DNA of 64,000 nucleotides from MED-G78 sp964275345 (GTDB taxonomy: Bacteria; Pseudomonadota; Gammaproteobacteria; Magnimaribacterales; D2472). The stretch is taken from the NCBI GenBank assembly GCA_964275345.1, contig CAXYBK010000003.1, positions 620,001 through 684,000 of the forward strand, read 5' to 3'. Position 1 is the first letter of the stretch, and every line of letters starts with the position of its first letter. The position numbers were made by a program, and so were the translations under genes. The notes under the pieces are model-generated. The model saw only the letters and a list, made by a program, of their open reading frames with translations. It made no database searches and was not told where the DNA came from. This document shows positions 15,185-24,172 of the stretch, piece after piece.

Positions 15185-16455
15185 GATTATTTTTAATACT
15201 ACTTCTGTTACCAAGTCTATTATTTGCAGAGTTACTGCTAGAGATTACAAAAGGTTCTGAAAATCCCTTCAGAATTGCAATAATTCCTTTTCAAGGAACA
15301 AGTAACTCAGTAAATACAATAGTTGAAGTATTTAATAATGATTTAATTAGAACTGGAGAGTTTTATGTTTTGGAAGAGGAAATGCTTCTTTCTATACCCA
15401 AAACAGTAGAAGAAATTAATCCCTCTGAATGGAAATTATTAAATATTGATTTTATTGTCTTAGGAGAGGTGCTTAACGAGGAAAATTCTGGGCTAAAGGC
15501 AACATATGAAATTTATGATGTAAATAAAAAAGCAAAAATAAGATCTTCAACCGTGTATGGCATACCTGGAAAATTGCGTCAGCTCTCTCATTATATTAGT
15601 GATGGAGTTTATGAAAGTATTACAGGCATGAAAGGTATTTCTGCTACAAAAATTCTTTATGTTAATGAAATAAGAAATAATTCTGATTCAAATTATATTC
15701 TTTATATAGCAGATGCTGATGGGGCAAATGAGCAAGTATTGCTAAAAAGCACTGAGCCGATAATTTCCCCAGCCTGGTCTCCTGATTCTAAAAAAATAGC
15801 ATATGTTTCTTTTGAGACAGGTATGGCAAAGGTTTTTATTCAAGATATTGGAACTGGAGAAAGAGAATTAGTTTTAACGAATGATAATCAGATTAGTTCA
15901 CCAGCCTGGTCTCCTGATGGCAAACTGCTGTCCCTAACTTTATATCAGGATGGTAATGCAGAAATCTATATATTGAATCTAAAAAATAAGAATTTGACTA
16001 GACTTACTAAACATTATTCTATTGATACAGAGTCAAGCTGGTCACCCAATGGTACTAAGATTTTATTTACTTCAGGAAGGTCTGGAGCTCCTCAGTTATA
16101 CGAAATAGACCTTACTAAACTGAATACAAAACCATCACGTCTTACTTTTGAAGGTAATTACAATGCAAAAGGATCATATTTACCAAATAATGAAGGAATT
16201 ATTTTTGTTCATAGGTCTAGTAATCAATTTCAAATTGCTTTGAAGTACTTTAATGAAAATTTTATAAGACCATTAACTGAATCAAAAATGGATGAATCAC
16301 CCAGTGTTTCTCCTAATGGTAATGTGATAGTCTATGCAATAACAGACGACCGGTCAGGGATGATTGCAGGAGTAACCCTAAGTGGTGCAACTTTTGTTCT
16401 GCCAGCGACAAATGGTAAAGTCAGAGAGCCAGCTTGGTCTGGATTTTTAAGATAA
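15181..16455 (+). CDS. tolB: periplasmic TolB beta-propeller
   Basis: TolB links the TolA motor to Pal in the periplasm. The 424-residue protein has a cleavable signal (LILLLLPSLLFA), an N-terminal alpha/beta domain (FRIAIIPFQG) and a C-terminal six-blade propeller with repeated WSPDSKKIAYVS, WSPDGKLLSLT and WSPNGTKILFTSGR units. Length is normal (430 in E. coli). It overlaps the tolA stop (ATGA) and is followed by pal after 20 bases. Confidence 0.97.
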   Translation: MRLFLILLLLPSLLFAELLLEITKGSENPFRIAIIPFQGTSNSVNTIVEVFNNDLIRTGEFYVLEEEMLLSIPKTVEEINPSEWKLLNIDFIVLGEVLNEENSGLKATYEIYDVNKKAKIRSSTVYGIPGKLRQLSHYISDGVYESITGMKGISATKILYVNEIRNNSDSNYILYIADADGANEQVLLKSTEPIISPAWSPDSKKIAYVSFETGMAKVFIQDIGTGERELVLTNDNQISSPAWSPDGKLLSLTLYQDGNAEIYILNLKNKNLTRLTKHYSIDTESSWSPNGTKILFTSGRSGAPQLYEIDLTKLNTKPSRLTFEGNYNAKGSYLPNNEGIIFVHRSSNQFQIALKYFNENFIRPLTESKMDESPSVSPNGNVIVYAITDDRSGMIAGVTLSGATFVLPATNGKVREPAWSGFLR

Positions 16456-16475
16456 TTTTTTAGGAGACATAAACG

Positions 16476-16970
16476 ATGACAAGCAATAATAAATTAATTT
16501 TCTCATATTCCTTTATAGGATTATTTATAGCATCTTGCAGTAGCGTTCAAGTTACCGAAGAGGCCGTATATGAGGATTCTATTCAAAGTATAGAGGTCTC
16601 ATCTAAAAGAGCCGAATCATCAACTCCTACAGAGTCTAAGGCTGTTCTTGCTAATGCAACAGTATATTTTGAATTTGATAGTTTTAATCTCTCTTCAAGA
16701 TCAATACAAGCGTTAAAAAGTATCACTATGCTAATGCAAGATAACTCTGAAATTGAGATTACTATAGCCGGACATGCTGATGAAAGAGGTACCAGAGAGT
16801 ATAACTTAGCACTAGGACAGAGAAGAGCAGAAAGTGTTGCCGATTACATAGAATTAAAAGGTATCTCAAGATCAAGGCTTACTGTAAAAAGTTATGGAGA
16901 AGAAATGCCGATGACTCAGGGATCCAATGAAAGATCGTGGGCAAGAAATAGAAGGGCTGAAATTAATTAA
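16476..16970 (+). CDS. pal: peptidoglycan-associated lipoprotein Pal
   Basis: Pal is an outer-membrane lipoprotein that binds peptidoglycan and TolB. The signal ends in the lipobox IASC, followed by an OmpA-like domain at about 65-164 with VYFEFDSFNLS, AGHADERGTREYNLALGQRR and a closing NRRAEIN. The diaminopimelate-binding Asp and Arg of OmpA-like domains lie in these motifs. An AGGAG sequence precedes the ATG. The gene is part of the tol-pal operon, six bases before cpoB. Confidence 0.97.
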   Translation: MTSNNKLIFSYSFIGLFIASCSSVQVTEEAVYEDSIQSIEVSSKRAESSTPTESKAVLANATVYFEFDSFNLSSRSIQALKSITMLMQDNSEIEITIAGHADERGTREYNLALGQRRAESVADYIELKGISRSRLTVKSYGEEMPMTQGSNERSWARNRRAEIN

Positions 16971-16975
16971 AAACC

Positions 16976-17644
16976 ATGCTTAAGTTGCATCTTCATCAAT
17001 TAGTAGCATTTTTCTTTTTATCTACCTTTGCGTTATTTTCAATAGCTCAAGATTCTCAATCAACTGAATCAGATATATTGTTTCTAAAAATTCAAGAACT
17101 TGAAATGGAAATAGCTGATTTGCGGAATGAGGTTGAGGCTCAAAATTATTTAATTGAAAAGTTAATTAATGAGTCGTTAAAAGAAGAAAAAAAAGAATTG
17201 GTTGAAACCGAAGAGGCAAGCTCTGTTTTAGGAGATGATGTATATCGATTTGATGGTATAAATGATGCCAAGAGCATTGATGAAATTTACAATGAAGCAG
17301 TCAGGTCTCTCGCCAATGAAGATTATGATGCTGCAAAAAAGCTATTCAATTATCTAATTAACAACTTTTCTGATCCTGATAAACTTCCTTTATCTTTATT
17401 CTGGCTTGCAGAGATTGAGTTTTCTTCATCAAACTTTGAGGCCAGTAAAAACTATTACATGCAATTAATATCTTCGTTTGAAAATCACTGGAGAGTGCCT
17501 CTTGCTCATAAGAAAATTGGGGATATTTCCTTCAAGCTTGGTAATATAAAAATGGCAAAACAAAAGTATCAATTTGTCATTCGTGAATTTCCTAATAATC
17601 CTGCATCATCTATGTCTTTGCAAAGTTTAGAAGATATGGAATAA
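16976..17644 (+). CDS. cpoB: cell division coordinator CpoB
   Basis: CpoB (YbgF) is a periplasmic protein coordinating peptidoglycan synthesis with Tol-driven constriction. The 222-residue sequence has a signal peptide (VAFFFLSTFALFSIA), a coiled coil at about 34-60 (ILFLKIQELEMEIADLRNEV) and a C-terminal set of tetratricopeptide repeats (IYNEAVRSLANEDYDAAKKL; LSLFWLAEIEFSSSNFEASK; AHKKIGDISFKLGNIKMAKQ). The position at the end of tol-pal is canonical. The next gene is tRNA-Lys; the queE and queC genes found between them in pseudomonads are absent. Confidence 0.93.
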   Translation: MLKLHLHQLVAFFFLSTFALFSIAQDSQSTESDILFLKIQELEMEIADLRNEVEAQNYLIEKLINESLKEEKKELVETEEASSVLGDDVYRFDGINDAKSIDEIYNEAVRSLANEDYDAAKKLFNYLINNFSDPDKLPLSLFWLAEIEFSSSNFEASKNYYMQLISSFENHWRVPLAHKKIGDISFKLGNIKMAKQKYQFVIREFPNNPASSMSLQSLEDME

Positions 17645-17645
17645 T
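17618..17645 (+). promoter_or_regulatory. possible tRNA-Lys promoter
   Basis: TTGCAA (17618-17623), a 16-base spacer and AATAAT (17640-17645) lie across the end of cpoB, with a start expected near 17652, about 22 bases before the tRNA. A TGCTAAAT-type -10 nearer the tRNA is an alternative. Confidence 0.35.
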
Positions 17646-17673
17646 CACCACTTTTTATGACATGCTAAATCAA

Positions 17674-17749
17674 GGGTCGCTAGCTCAGTTGGTAGAGCAG
17701 TTGGCTTTTAACCAATTGGTCACAGGTTCGAATCCTGTGCGACCCACCA
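17674..17749 (+). tRNA. tRNA-Lys (TTT)
   Basis: A complete 76-base tRNA with the CCA end encoded. The acceptor arms GGGTCGC and GCGACCC pair fully. The D arm is GCTCAGTTGGTAGAGC, the anticodon loop CTTTTAA has TTT at about 17707-17709, and the T arm is CAGGTTCGAATCCTG. The sequence is close to E. coli tRNA-Lys. No second tRNA is adjacent. Confidence 0.98.
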
Positions 17750-17806
17750 TTTACAGCATAAAAATTTTCAATACTTTTTTAGCACCTTCATATTCAGAGG
17801 CCTAAA

Positions 17807-19048
17807 ATGAAAAATTTTTTAAATAAACTTCTTCTCCCCTTTACCAAAGAATCCTCACTTGCAGGTATCTTTTTCTTTTTTGTTTTATCTTCATGGTATG
17901 TCTTAAGGCCTGTTAGAAATGAAATGGCTGTATCAAATGTAGAAAATCTACCTTTGTTGCTTGCAGTTGGTGCATTAGCCATGCTGCTTGTTAATCCAAT
18001 ATATTCTCGTTTAGCTTCAAAGACTAATCTTCGAAAGCTATTAATTTATTGCTATTCATTTTTTATTCTGAATTTGCTTGGGTTCTTATTTGCCTGGAAA
18101 GTACTAGATTTAGATGGAGTTGTGTGGCTTGGAAGAGCCTTTTATATCTGGTGTAACATTTACTCTTTTTTTGTAGTATCAATCTTTTGGGTTGTTATTA
18201 TTAATGTATTTAGGACTTCGAAGACTAGAAATTTTTATGGAGTAATTATGGCTGGAGGTTCTATTGGCGCCCTAGTAGGATCTGAAATTTCAAAACGTTT
18301 TGCTAATTCATTTACTGATAGTGGACTGGAGTTTTTTAGCATTTCAGCAATCACTTTATTGTTTGCAGGGTTATGTGCTGGTTTACTCTTAATTAATTAT
18401 ACTAATTCAAAGCAAAATCAGGAATCTACCCAACCTTTAGGCGGCGCTAGTTTTGATGGTATTAAAAATGCTATTACAAAACAAGATATCAGATCAATTG
18501 CTATATATGTATGGCTATTTACTGGACTCATGACCGTTCATTGGATGACTGCGATATCTATTATTGATGCATGGTCTAGTGATTCAGTAGAAAGAATAGC
18601 TCTATTTGGTCAAATGGAGCAAATGGTTACAATTTTAACTTTACCTACTCAATTATTATTAACATCAATAATTATTAATTTCTTAGGAGTAGGGCGTATC
18701 CTATTTCTATATGGAATAGCATTTTTAATCGTTTTTTCTGTTTATGCTATCTCACCAACAATTTCTATTGTGATATTCGCTACAGTCTTTTTAAGATTAT
18801 TTGAATATGCCATCAATAAACCAACAAGAGAAATAGTGTTTAGTTATTTAAAGCAAAATGATAGATATAAATCTTCAGTATTTATAGATACGTTTTGTAC
18901 AAGATTAGGAGACCTATCGGGTAGTTTATTTATTTCATTAGGGAATCTTATTGGAGTTGGTTTTTCATTAATACCACTCTTTGCAATACCAATAACTGGG
19001 ATATTTTCTTACTTTGGTTTAAAAATAGCTAAAGAAACAAAAATTTAG
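17807..19048 (+). CDS. MFS-type carrier related to NTP/NDP translocases
   Basis: A 413-residue inner-membrane protein with about twelve hydrophobic segments. The first segment, FFFVLSSWYVLRPVRNEM, resembles the opening of ATP/ADP translocase-like (Tlc/Npt) members of the major facilitator superfamily found in many free-living bacteria. Other recognisable parts are IMAGGSIGALVGSEISK and FEYAINKPTREIVFSYL. The substrate cannot be read from the sequence, and nucleotide exchange would be surprising in a free-living cell. It follows tRNA-Lys, and its stop overlaps that of convergent bepA by four bases. A reverse-strand frame at its start is a shadow. Confidence 0.75.
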   Translation: MKNFLNKLLLPFTKESSLAGIFFFFVLSSWYVLRPVRNEMAVSNVENLPLLLAVGALAMLLVNPIYSRLASKTNLRKLLIYCYSFFILNLLGFLFAWKVLDLDGVVWLGRAFYIWCNIYSFFVVSIFWVVIINVFRTSKTRNFYGVIMAGGSIGALVGSEISKRFANSFTDSGLEFFSISAITLLFAGLCAGLLLINYTNSKQNQESTQPLGGASFDGIKNAITKQDIRSIAIYVWLFTGLMTVHWMTAISIIDAWSSDSVERIALFGQMEQMVTILTLPTQLLLTSIIINFLGVGRILFLYGIAFLIVFSVYAISPTISIVIFATVFLRLFEYAINKPTREIVFSYLKQNDRYKSSVFIDTFCTRLGDLSGSLFISLGNLIGVGFSLIPLFAIPITGIFSYFGLKIAKETKI

Positions 19049-20472
19049 CGACCTCTTTGTCCTTCAATAGATTTTCTGGTTGTATTAATTTTTGTCATTA
19101 TTGATTCAGAAACTTGAAAATTACTTTCAGTTAGCTTTAAGGCAAATTGTAGTTGATTTAACGCATCTTCATATTGACCAAGAAGTAAATAAAACTCAGC
19201 CCTACTTTGATGGTAACCAACAACATTTTTACTATCTCTTTGAACTTCAGATAAATAAAGCCAAAGGTAAGGATCATTGTTCCTTCGAAGAAGCTGATCC
19301 CTTATCAACTCTTCAGCTGCAAAAAGCTTTTTATCATAGGCCAGAATTTTTGCTTTAAGAACTGAAAGAGGATAATTTTTTGGTGATATATTTAAAAATG
19401 TATTAACCACTTCTAGCGCATCTTTTGATTCTCCTTGATCGAGTAAAATCTCAGCTTTAGTATTATGAAGAATAAGATTCTTTGGATTTTCAGCTATTAA
19501 ACTATTAATTTTAGTTAATGCATTCTTATGTTGCGCATTTGTTTTATAAGCAAGCGCAAGAGCATATCTATTTTCATTAGATGGATTTTTTTCAACCAAA
19601 CCTTCCATTTTTCTTACAGAATTTAAAGGAATATTTTCATATCTGATTTGAAGCCTTCCTCTAATAAATTGATAATTTAATGAATCTTTATTTTTCAATG
19701 GTGTTTCAACTTGGTCTGCAGCATTAAAAGCATCAGCAACCCTAGAAGATGAAATGGGATGAGTTAAAAGAAACTCAGGAATCTTATCTCCAGCAAGTCT
19801 TCTAAGTTTTGCCATTTGTTCAAACATTTCACCCATACTTGAAGGATCATAGTCAGCGTTAATTAAATTATTGAAACCAACTCTATCTGCCTCTCTTTCA
19901 AATAAGCGACTGTATCTCAAACTCTGCTGTTGAAGAAAAGCAGGCCCAGCCATAAAAGCAGTTGGATTATTTGTAGCTATTGCAGCCGCCATGGCTGAAA
20001 CCATTACAAGAACTGATGCAATATTGTTGTCTTGAGAGTTTAAAATGTTTCTTGCAAAGTGTCTTTGACTCAAATGAGCTAACTCATGAGTTATTACTGA
20101 AGCAAATTGACCCTCATTTTGCGCATTTAAAAATAATCCACCATTGATTCCAATAACTCCACCTGGAGCAGCAAATGCATTTAGAGAGCTATCATCTATC
20201 AACAACACATTAAAATTTCTATCTTTAACTTGGCTATATTCAGAAAGCCTATAGACTAATAATTCAGAATACTCCTGAATCAAGGGATCTGAAATTAAAG
20301 GAGCTTGGCTGTATACCTGTTTTAAAAATTCATTACCTATAATTTTTTCTTGATTATTTGAGACTACACCTGAGACTCTATCTCCTAGCTCAGGCAATGC
20401 TAAATTTAATTCTGGTTCAGCATTTATATTCAAAATAATTGAAACAGAAAGTATATAAAAGATTTTTTGCAT
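19045..20472 (-). CDS. bepA: M48 family metalloprotease BepA with TPR repeats
   Basis: BepA is a periplasmic chaperone-protease for outer-membrane protein assembly. The 475-residue precursor has a short signal (IFYILSVSIILNINA), an M48 peptidase domain with the zinc motif HELAH in VITHELAHLSQRH and the third ligand region EREADRVGF, and C-terminal tetratricopeptide repeats from about 290 on. Length agrees with E. coli BepA (487). It is divergent from perM across 173 bases; bepA and perM are neighbours in E. coli too. Reverse-complement frames inside it are shadows. Confidence 0.95.
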   Translation of the reverse strand: MQKIFYILSVSIILNINAEPELNLALPELGDRVSGVVSNNQEKIIGNEFLKQVYSQAPLISDPLIQEYSELLVYRLSEYSQVKDRNFNVLLIDDSSLNAFAAPGGVIGINGGLFLNAQNEGQFASVITHELAHLSQRHFARNILNSQDNNIASVLVMVSAMAAAIATNNPTAFMAGPAFLQQQSLRYSRLFEREADRVGFNNLINADYDPSSMGEMFEQMAKLRRLAGDKIPEFLLTHPISSSRVADAFNAADQVETPLKNKDSLNYQFIRGRLQIRYENIPLNSVRKMEGLVEKNPSNENRYALALAYKTNAQHKNALTKINSLIAENPKNLILHNTKAEILLDQGESKDALEVVNTFLNISPKNYPLSVLKAKILAYDKKLFAAEELIRDQLLRRNNDPYLWLYLSEVQRDSKNVVGYHQSRAEFYLLLGQYEDALNQLQFALKLTESNFQVSESIMTKINTTRKSIEGQRGR

Positions 20473-20645
20473 TTCTAATTTTGTTAAATTCTAAAATTTA
20501 CATTCCCAATAAAACTAACACATATAGAGCTTATTAGATTAATATAAGTCAGTAAAATACCATAAATTGTATATATTTATTGTTTGACAGTGATAAATTT
20601 AAATAGTTTTTGTATTTGTCTATATTTAAAGGAATTATTTCATTT

Positions 20646-21758
20646 ATGAGTGATTTATTAGTAAGTAATGCGCTTTGGTTTATATCTTTAGGCCTATTTG
20701 CAAGCATGGGATATTTTTTCTTTACAGAATCTATTAAGAAATTTTTTGTAAATGAAGAAACAATAGTTTTTTCTTTAATATTAGTAGTTGCACTTGCAGC
20801 CTTATCTCTTTTTGGAAGCGTACTATCTCCATTCTTAGTGAGTATAATTGTGGCATATTTACTTGTAGGTTTTCAGGTTAGATTGGAAGGTTATGGATTA
20901 AAGACATCTACTGCTTTAATTGTTACTTATATATTTTTCTTAGTTATCACAACAACGCTATTGGTATATTTAGTTCCTCTTATCTATCAACAATTACAGT
21001 CGCTTGTTTTAGAGTCTCCAAGACTATTTAATGAATTAATTGTTTTTATACAAGCCGTTCCAAGTAATTACCCTGATCTAATCTCTTCTGAGCAAGTCAC
21101 CTCATTCTTTGAGGGAATATCAGCTGAAATTACTGGGTTTACACAGAATCTAGTTAAATCTTCTATTACTGGTATTACGGGAACTATTACATTTGCTATG
21201 TATCTTATTCTTTTTCCAGTGCTTGTATATTTCTTTCTTTTTGATAGAAAAAATATAATAAATAGCTTTATGGCGATAATTCCAGGTGAAAGAAAAATGC
21301 TTTCTAACGTTTGGTTGGAAATGGACAATCAGCTAAGCAATTATGTGAGAGGCAAATCTATTGAAATTTTAATAGTTGCAGTTACTTCTGCAATCATCTT
21401 TGCATCTTTAGGACTAAATTATACTGCTCTTCTATCTGTTCTTGTTGGCGTGTCTGTATTAATTCCATATGTTGGTGCTTTTTTAGTTACTATTCCAGTT
21501 CTTGTTGTGGGCTTAATACAATTTGGTCTCTCAGCAGATTTTTATATTTTGACTGGCTTGTATTTACTATTGCAAGCGCTCGATGGAAATTTATTGGTGC
21601 CTTTAATATTTTCTGATGCAGTTAAATTACATCCTGTAATTATAATACTAGCGGTTTTTATTTTTGGCAGCATGTTTGGTTTTTGGGGAGTATTTTTAGC
21701 AATACCAATAGCTACTTTTATCAAAGCTATTTGGAATGCATGGCCATCACAAGCTTAA
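20646..21758 (+). CDS. perM: AI-2E family transporter (PerM-like)
   Basis: A 370-residue inner-membrane permease of the AI-2E transporter family, with paired N-terminal helices (VFSLILVVALAALSLFGSVL; PFLVSIIVAYLLVGF), a central soluble part and a C-terminal block containing YVGAFLVTIPV and DGNLLVPLIFSDAVKLHP, the family's most conserved region. The transported substrate of PerM is unknown. I start at ATG 20646; the in-frame TTG 20610 would add 12 residues, and neither start has a perfectly placed ribosome binding site (AAAGGA lies 13 bases before the ATG). Its neighbour bepA matches E. coli. Confidence 0.88.
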   Translation: MSDLLVSNALWFISLGLFASMGYFFFTESIKKFFVNEETIVFSLILVVALAALSLFGSVLSPFLVSIIVAYLLVGFQVRLEGYGLKTSTALIVTYIFFLVITTTLLVYLVPLIYQQLQSLVLESPRLFNELIVFIQAVPSNYPDLISSEQVTSFFEGISAEITGFTQNLVKSSITGITGTITFAMYLILFPVLVYFFLFDRKNIINSFMAIIPGERKMLSNVWLEMDNQLSNYVRGKSIEILIVAVTSAIIFASLGLNYTALLSVLVGVSVLIPYVGAFLVTIPVLVVGLIQFGLSADFYILTGLYLLLQALDGNLLVPLIFSDAVKLHPVIIILAVFIFGSMFGFWGVFLAIPIATFIKAIWNAWPSQA

Positions 21759-21768
21759 TAATATCTAT

Positions 21769-22236
21769 CTAGATAGATTTAATTACTTCTAAAACTTCGT
21801 TAACATGGCCTTTAACCTTAACTGATCGCCACTCATTAATGACTTTACCTTCTGTATTAATAATAAAGGTGCTTCTGTCAACGCCAATATACTCTCTTCC
21901 ATACATAGATTTAAGTTTCATTACATCAAACGCCTTACATACTTTTTCATCTGGGTCGGACAGAAGCTCAAATGGAAAATCTTGCTTAGCCTTAAAATTC
22001 TCATGTGACTTAATTGAGTCTCTTGAAACTCCCAATATTTCTGTATTCGATGACTTAAATTGCTTATAAGAATCTCTAAATTCTTGTCCCTCTGTCGTAC
22101 AGCCTGGAGTACTGTCTTTCGGATAAAAATAAATAACTAGATTTTTACCTAAAAAATCTTCTGATGATATGTTTTTGCCACCGGTAGATTCAGCAGTAAA
22201 CTTTGGACATTTTTTTCCTAATATTTTTTTTGTCAT
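21769..22236 (-). CDS. bcp: thioredoxin-dependent peroxiredoxin Bcp/PrxQ
   Basis: A 155-residue cytoplasmic peroxidase of the AhpC/TSA superfamily. The peroxidatic residue is Cys46 in DSTPGCTTEGQEFRD. The resolving cysteine present five positions later in E. coli Bcp (Cys50) is absent here; Cys97 is the only other plausible partner besides Cys10, so it may work as a 1-Cys type. Length is normal. It is convergent with perM and divergent from dapA. A perfect 16-base palindrome (21763-21778) covers its stop codon. Confidence 0.93.
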   Translation of the reverse strand: MTKKILGKKCPKFTAESTGGKNISSEDFLGKNLVIYFYPKDSTPGCTTEGQEFRDSYKQFKSSNTEILGVSRDSIKSHENFKAKQDFPFELLSDPDEKVCKAFDVMKLKSMYGREYIGVDRSTFIINTEGKVINEWRSVKVKGHVNEVLEVIKSI

Positions 22237-22298
22237 TTTTCTTCCTTAATTGGTAATATGAAATGGTATAGTCCTATTTTTTACTGAAATAATTATTC

Positions 22299-23195
22299 AT
22301 GCAAGCCCTTAAAGGAAGTTTAGTAGCATTAGTTACTCCCTTATCGTCAAACGACGAGGTGGATTATATAGCTCTTAAAAAGCTTGTAACATGGCATATT
22401 GATCAAGGAACTCATGGTATCGTCTCTGTTGGTACTACTGGGGAAGCTCCAACTCTTAGTGTTACAGAGCACTCTAAAGTAATTAATAAAACAATTGAGT
22501 ATGTTAATGGCAGAGTTCCAGTCATAGCAGGTACTGGAGGTAACTCAACACGAGATTCAATAGCTTTAACAAGAGAAGCTAAAGCAGCAGGAGCAGATTA
22601 CTCTCTCTTAGTTACACCTTATTATAACAAGCCAAATCAAGAAGGACTTATTAAACACTTTTCATTAATAGCTGACTCTGTAGATATTCCTCAAATTTTA
22701 TACAACGTTCCCTCCAGAACTGCATGCGATATTCTGCCATCTACTGTAAGAATTTTAGCTAAACACAAAAATATTATAGGTATTAAAGAAGCATTAGATG
22801 ATTTAGATAGAATCAAGGAATTAATCAAGATATCCCATGACATGAAAAGCATTAAAGATTTTTATATTTATTCTGGTGATGATCCTACCTTTTTAGCTTC
22901 CATGGAGCTAGGAACACATGGAGTGATATCGGTAGTTGCAAATGCTATACCTAATCAAATAGCTTCTATCTGTAATTTTGCTCTAAGTAGAGATTTTGTC
23001 AAAGCTCGCGAGATCAATAATACTTATAGTGATCTATATGATTTATGTTTTGTTGAATCAAACCCTATCCCTATAAAATGGATTATGTACAAACTCAATA
23101 AAATTGAAAATAATATAAGACTTCCATTAATCAATCTTAATGAAACTTTTCATGAAAAGATTATGTCAGAGATGGTAAAATTAAAAATATTATGA
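22299..23195 (+). CDS. dapA: 4-hydroxy-tetrahydrodipicolinate synthase
   Basis: DapA condenses pyruvate with aspartate semialdehyde, the first committed step to lysine and diaminopimelate. The 298-residue TIM-barrel protein has the GTTGEAPTLS motif, the catalytic tyrosine region ILYNVPSRTACD and the Schiff-base lysine in IIGIKEALDD. Length is slightly above the usual 292. It is the first gene of dapA-bamC-purC, an order also seen in E. coli; a TATAGT at 22267-22272 may be its -10. The stop overlaps bamC (ATGA). Confidence 0.97.
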   Translation: MQALKGSLVALVTPLSSNDEVDYIALKKLVTWHIDQGTHGIVSVGTTGEAPTLSVTEHSKVINKTIEYVNGRVPVIAGTGGNSTRDSIALTREAKAAGADYSLLVTPYYNKPNQEGLIKHFSLIADSVDIPQILYNVPSRTACDILPSTVRILAKHKNIIGIKEALDDLDRIKELIKISHDMKSIKDFYIYSGDDPTFLASMELGTHGVISVVANAIPNQIASICNFALSRDFVKAREINNTYSDLYDLCFVESNPIPIKWIMYKLNKIENNIRLPLINLNETFHEKIMSEMVKLKIL

Positions 23196-24172
23196 AAAAC
23201 ACACTACAACTATTACTAACAATATTTTTTATTCAGTCCTGTTCTTATTTGACTGGCCCTGAAGGGATGTTTCCAGAAACTAAATATGATTTTTTAGAAG
23301 AAGAGGTTGCGCCTAATTTAAGTATTCCAGAATCACTTAATGATATTGACAAAGATAATCACTATCCAATTGAAGCTATTGCATTAGAAAATATTACAAA
23401 AGATGTTCCTAAACCAAGACAAGTATTTTCTTCTGGTGGAGCATCTGAAGTTCAGTTAAGAAGATTGGGAGAGTTGATGTGGATTTATGTTGAAACTCTT
23501 CCTTCTACTGCTTGGCCTATATCAAAAAATTACTGGGAAGCATCAAACTATAAAATAGTATCTGCTGATGCAGAGTCTGGGGTTATAAAAGTTGCTTTTA
23601 AAAATGATTCAATTATAGAAATGGTTATTGAACATGGAATTAAAGAAGCCTCCACAGAGATATTTTTAAAACAGCTAGATAGCAATAATGAGAATATTAC
23701 ACAGGTAGAGTCAATCAAGCCTGAGTTTGAAATGATTGTTGATTATATGGCTGCATCGATAGAAAATTTTTCAGGTACCTCACTTGCTGCTCAGAGTTTG
23801 AATGAGAATAAAAAAGCCAGAATATTTACACAGAATCAACAAACTGTGATCGAGCTTGATTTATCCTATCAAAGAGCTTGGTCTTCAGTTAGCAGAGCTT
23901 TAACTGCAGGAAATATTATTACTAACGATAGAAATAGGGATGAAGGAATATTCTATGTTAGCTATGCAAGTGAAACTCAACCTGGATTCTTTTCTTTTTT
24001 ATCTTTTGGTAAAGAAGAAAATGATGAAGGTCTTATTCTTGGCGAAGAGGCTGCTTTTGAAGTTCAAGTTAAATCAAGTGGCGTAAAAACTATTATTACA
24101 GCCAAGGCTGCAAATGGAAGCATTGAAGATGCTGAAACATTATTATCTAAAATAAATGAGTCACTAAGCTAA
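23192..24172 (+). CDS. bamC: outer-membrane assembly lipoprotein BamC
   Basis: BamC is a lipoprotein of the BAM complex. The 326-residue precursor has a signal ending in the lipobox IQSC, then an extended N-terminal segment (YLTGPEGMFPETKYDFLEEE) like the part that binds BamD, and two helix-grip domains. The second begins near VIELDLSYQRAWSSVSRALT. The length agrees with known BamC (344). It is coupled to dapA and purC by overlapping start and stop codons. The conserved operon position strengthens the call for this weakly conserved protein. Confidence 0.9.
   Translation: MKNTLQLLLTIFFIQSCSYLTGPEGMFPETKYDFLEEEVAPNLSIPESLNDIDKDNHYPIEAIALENITKDVPKPRQVFSSGGASEVQLRRLGELMWIYVETLPSTAWPISKNYWEASNYKIVSADAESGVIKVAFKNDSIIEMVIEHGIKEASTEIFLKQLDSNNENITQVESIKPEFEMIVDYMAASIENFSGTSLAAQSLNENKKARIFTQNQQTVIELDLSYQRAWSSVSRALTAGNIITNDRNRDEGIFYVSYASETQPGFFSFLSFGKEENDEGLILGEEAAFEVQVKSSGVKTIITAKAANGSIEDAETLLSKINESLS

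Noticed and set aside
19092..19358. Forward open frame of 88 codons antisense to bepA
   Set aside because: It lies opposite the TPR region of BepA and has no ribosome binding site.
21763..21778. Perfect 16-base palindrome ATCTATCTAGATAGAT between convergent perM and bcp
   Set aside because: It has no loop and no T-run and overlaps the bcp stop codon; too weak to call a terminator or site.
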